Shown piece after piece: positions 62,032-64,000 of a DNA stretch of 64,000 nucleotides; the stretch's first letter is position 1, and each line of letters opens with the position of its first letter. This DNA is from Clostridia bacterium. Its GTDB lineage: Bacteria; Bacillota; Clostridia; Oscillospirales; Acutalibacteraceae. The position numbers and the translations under genes were made by a program. The stretch lies in NCBI GenBank assembly GCA_017468425.1, contig JAFUIO010000005.1:1-64000 (forward strand), read 5' to 3'. The notes under the pieces were generated by a model. It searched no databases. It saw only the letters and a list, made by a program, of their open reading frames with translations, and was not told the DNA's origin.

Positions 62032-62973
62032 ATGGATATTTTCGTTTGGGTATTACTCGGATTAGTGGCACTTGCACTTATAATTATTGTTATTAATATT
62101 AAAATCGTTCCTCAGTCAAAAGCATATGTTGTTGAAAGACTCGGTTCATATCGCGAAACATGGCAGACAGGTCTTCACGTGAAAATCCCCTTTATTGAAA
62201 GAATCGCAAAAATCGTTTCTCTCAAAGAACAGGTTGTTGACTTCCCCCCGCAGCCCGTTATCACAAAAGATAACGTAACAATGCAGATTGACACAGTTGT
62301 TTTCTATCAGATTACAGACCCGAAGCTTTACACATACGGTGTTGAAAGACCTATTTCTGCTATAGAAAACCTTACAGCAACTACCTTAAGAAACATCATC
62401 GGTGAGCTTGAACTTGACCACACTCTTACTTCACGTGATACTATCAACACAAAAATCAGAGGTATCCTTGATGAAGCAACAGACCCGTGGGGTATCAAAA
62501 TCAACCGTGTTGAACTTAAAAACATTCTTCCTCCCAGAGAAATCCAGGAAGCAATGGAAAAACAGATGAAGGCTGAACGTGAACGCCGTGAAGCAATTCT
62601 CCGCGCAGAAGGTGAAAAGGCAAGCCGTGTTCTTGTGGCAGAAGGTCTTAAGGAATCACAGATTCTTGAAGCTGAGGCTAAAAAGGAAGCTGCAATTCTT
62701 AACGCAGAAGCAATCAAAGAAGCAAAAATCCGCGAATCTGAAGGTGAAGCAGAAGCTATCCTTAAGGTTCAGCAGGCTTATGCACAAGCTATTGACCTTA
62801 TCAACAAATCAAATCCCGGTGAAGGATATCTTGCAATCAAGAGCCTTGAAGCATTCGAAAAAGCAGCAGACGGAAAAGCAACAAAAATTATTATCCCCTC
62901 ACAGATTCAGTCACTTGCAGGTCTTGCAACAAGCCTGAAAGAACTTGTGGTTGACGATAAAACTGCTGAATAA
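62032..62973 (+). CDS. SPFH/band 7 domain protein (slipin/paraslipin type)
   Basis: A 313-residue membrane-anchored scaffold protein. An N-terminal membrane helix (residues 3-25) is followed by the SPFH domain (VPQSKAYVVERLGSYRETWQTGLH to about residue 190; KINRVELKNILPP is a family hallmark) and a long Ala/Glu-rich coiled coil, then a C-terminal segment IIPSQIQSLAGL. It resembles QmcA/paraslipins, which form rings at the membrane with NfeD proteins. Their role in Firmicutes is thought to be membrane organisation and stress response. Confidence 0.95.
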   Translation: MDIFVWVLLGLVALALIIIVINIKIVPQSKAYVVERLGSYRETWQTGLHVKIPFIERIAKIVSLKEQVVDFPPQPVITKDNVTMQIDTVVFYQITDPKLYTYGVERPISAIENLTATTLRNIIGELELDHTLTSRDTINTKIRGILDEATDPWGIKINRVELKNILPPREIQEAMEKQMKAERERREAILRAEGEKASRVLVAEGLKESQILEAEAKKEAAILNAEAIKEAKIRESEGEAEAILKVQQAYAQAIDLINKSNPGEGYLAIKSLEAFEKAADGKATKIIIPSQIQSLAGLATSLKELVVDDKTAE

Positions 62974-62987
62974 TATTCAACTTTCAG

Positions 62988-63024
62988 ATTCACATTTGTC
63001 TTTACGGCAAATGTGAATTTTTTT
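62988..63024 (+). terminator. intrinsic terminator of the NfeD-SPFH unit
   Basis: ATTCACATTTG and CAAATGTGAAT form a perfect 11-bp stem (62988-62998 with 63008-63018) followed by a T run. Confidence 0.9.
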
Positions 63025-63033
63025 AAAAAATAA

Positions 63034-63062
63034 TTGCAAAAGCATTTTTAAAATGTTATACT
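63034..63062 (+). promoter_or_regulatory. promoter of the beta-propeller-like gene
   Basis: TTGCAA, a 17-bp spacer and TATACT, 34 bases before the ATG. Confidence 0.8.
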
Positions 63063-63095
63063 GAAAATATCTTACAGATACAGGAGGCAGAAATT

Positions 63096-63971
63096 ATGTT
63101 TATTGTTAAAATCATCAGATCAATCCTTTATCCCGGCTGGGCACTTTTCAGTGCATTTATTATCCTTATTTCAGGTTGGATTAACGGCGGCGATATCACC
63201 TGCACACCTGAGGCAGAACTTATAAAAACAGATAAATTCACTCTTGATGAAGCGCTTCTTATGAGTCAGGGTATCACAACTGACGGCGAATATTATTACA
63301 CAGCAGGTTCAATTGCTGCACTTGACCTTGTCGGTATGGCAAAATGGACAGTTGACGGCTTTGAAAAAGTAATATACAATCACTTCGCAATTCCGAAGGA
63401 TATCAAAGAAAAATATAACAGCGACCACATAGGCGGTATCAGTTATTACGATGGCAAAATTTATGCTGCAACAGAAGACGAAACCGATACATATAACCTC
63501 ATTCTTATTTATGATGCAGAAACTCTTGAATATACAGGAGAATACTACGACCTCGGCACAGAATTTCTTCCTGATGGAATTCCTTACTGTGCAGTCGATG
63601 CTGATAACGGTTATCTTTACACTTCACCTTTTGATGAAACAGATTATATTTTAGCATACAACCTTAATGATATGTCTTTCTCGCATAAAATTATGCTTTC
63701 GGAAACTATCTACAGAATCCAGGGAGCAGAGGTTTATGACGGCATCATGTATATGTCATACGACGTTGACGGTTCAGCAACAGAAATTATCCAGACTGTT
63801 GATGTAAAAACAGGTGAAGTTAAAAACCTGTTTGAAAGAACTGTAAGCGGACGCGACCACGAAGCAGAAGGCATTACGGTTTATCCGATGGAAGATGGTT
63901 CATTTATCCACGTTGCAGACTATGACAAACTCATTTCTGTAAACATAAGACATTATTCTCTTGTGAAATAA
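63096..63971 (+). CDS. membrane-anchored beta-propeller-like protein of unknown function
   Basis: A 291-residue protein that I do not recognise by name. A hydrophobic N-terminal segment (about residues 8-30) probably anchors it with the rest outside. The remainder consists of repeated beta blades: GITTDGEYYYTAGS, GISYYDGKIYAATED, CAVDADNGYLYTSPF, AEVYDGIMYMSYD and GITVYPMEDGSFIHVAD, the look of a five- or six-bladed propeller like YncE or arabinanase-type folds. No catalytic pattern could be picked out. It has its own promoter and AGGAGG. The last 29 bases of the window after its stop show nothing. Confidence 0.7.
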   Translation: MFIVKIIRSILYPGWALFSAFIILISGWINGGDITCTPEAELIKTDKFTLDEALLMSQGITTDGEYYYTAGSIAALDLVGMAKWTVDGFEKVIYNHFAIPKDIKEKYNSDHIGGISYYDGKIYAATEDETDTYNLILIYDAETLEYTGEYYDLGTEFLPDGIPYCAVDADNGYLYTSPFDETDYILAYNLNDMSFSHKIMLSETIYRIQGAEVYDGIMYMSYDVDGSATEIIQTVDVKTGEVKNLFERTVSGRDHEAEGITVYPMEDGSFIHVADYDKLISVNIRHYSLVK

Positions 63972-64000
63972 AAGCCGTACAACATAACCGATGGTATGCA

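Noticed and set aside
61573..62973. NfeD and SPFH pair as a novel system
   Set aside because: The pairing is widespread and already known; nothing in the two proteins departs from the family.

Overview
The window is one stretch of a low-to-medium GC Firmicutes chromosome, most likely an anaerobic, spore-forming Clostridia of the gut type (Oscillospiraceae/Ruminococcaceae-like). The evidence is spoIVB (sporulation), pyruvate formate-lyase with its activase, a K+-dependent membrane pyrophosphatase, AddAB, RNase Y with YmdB, purine-rich ribosome binding sites and many carbohydrate-active enzymes. I see no rRNA, tRNA, CRISPR array, insertion sequence or prophage. The genus call is inference.

Layout. 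1-3.7 kb: a nested inverted repeat, a 59-residue HMA metal-binding protein and a GH38 alpha-mannosidase. 3.7-7.0 kb: hppA and a divergent phosphodiesterase-like protein, with back-to-back promoters. 7.1-14.4 kb: a seven-gene operon (two sugar-phosphate isomerase-like TIM barrels, a Gfo/Idh/MocA dehydrogenase, an NDP-sugar-type nucleotidyltransferase, a PHP-domain hydrolase, a KDG-kinase-like PfkB kinase and an acyltransferase-like protein) with one promoter; it looks like an uncharacterised sugar or polyol pathway. 14.4-17.6 kb: pflB-pflA behind a ZTP (pfl-motif) riboswitch with an overlapping terminator. 17.6-21.1 kb: tig-clpP-clpX; trigger factor has a histone-H1-like Lys/Ala tail. 21.1-28.8 kb: housekeeping genes (metallophosphoesterase, DUF1540 protein, thrC, dipeptidase, yraN, rnhB, rbgA, two signal peptidases, rplS).

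28.8-38.7 kb: transcribed leftward, dgt-dnaG-rpoD runs without a visible terminator into a GH43-type glycosidase (reading frame broken at a run of eight A), an unclassified 744-residue enzyme with a glycosidase-like N-terminus, a B12-binding radical SAM protein and a DUF2344 protein. 38.7-50.5 kb: yigZ, rpmE, addB-addA behind ymdB and a peptide-binding lipoprotein, then rny. 50.5-58.5 kb: a 367-bp divergent control region with four copies of a 12-bp motif, a secreted CHAP-domain protein, an acyltransferase, a GNAT-alpha-L-rhamnosidase fusion, spoIVB and an ADP-ribosylglycohydrolase. 58.6-64 kb: a CE4 deacetylase lipoprotein, glmS with a long structured leader that is not the glmS ribozyme, an NfeD/SPFH membrane pair and a beta-propeller-like protein.

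The points most worth following are the 7-14 kb operon, the control region at 50.6-50.8 kb, the glmS leader, the broken GH43 gene placed behind rpoD, and the GNAT-GH78 fusion.
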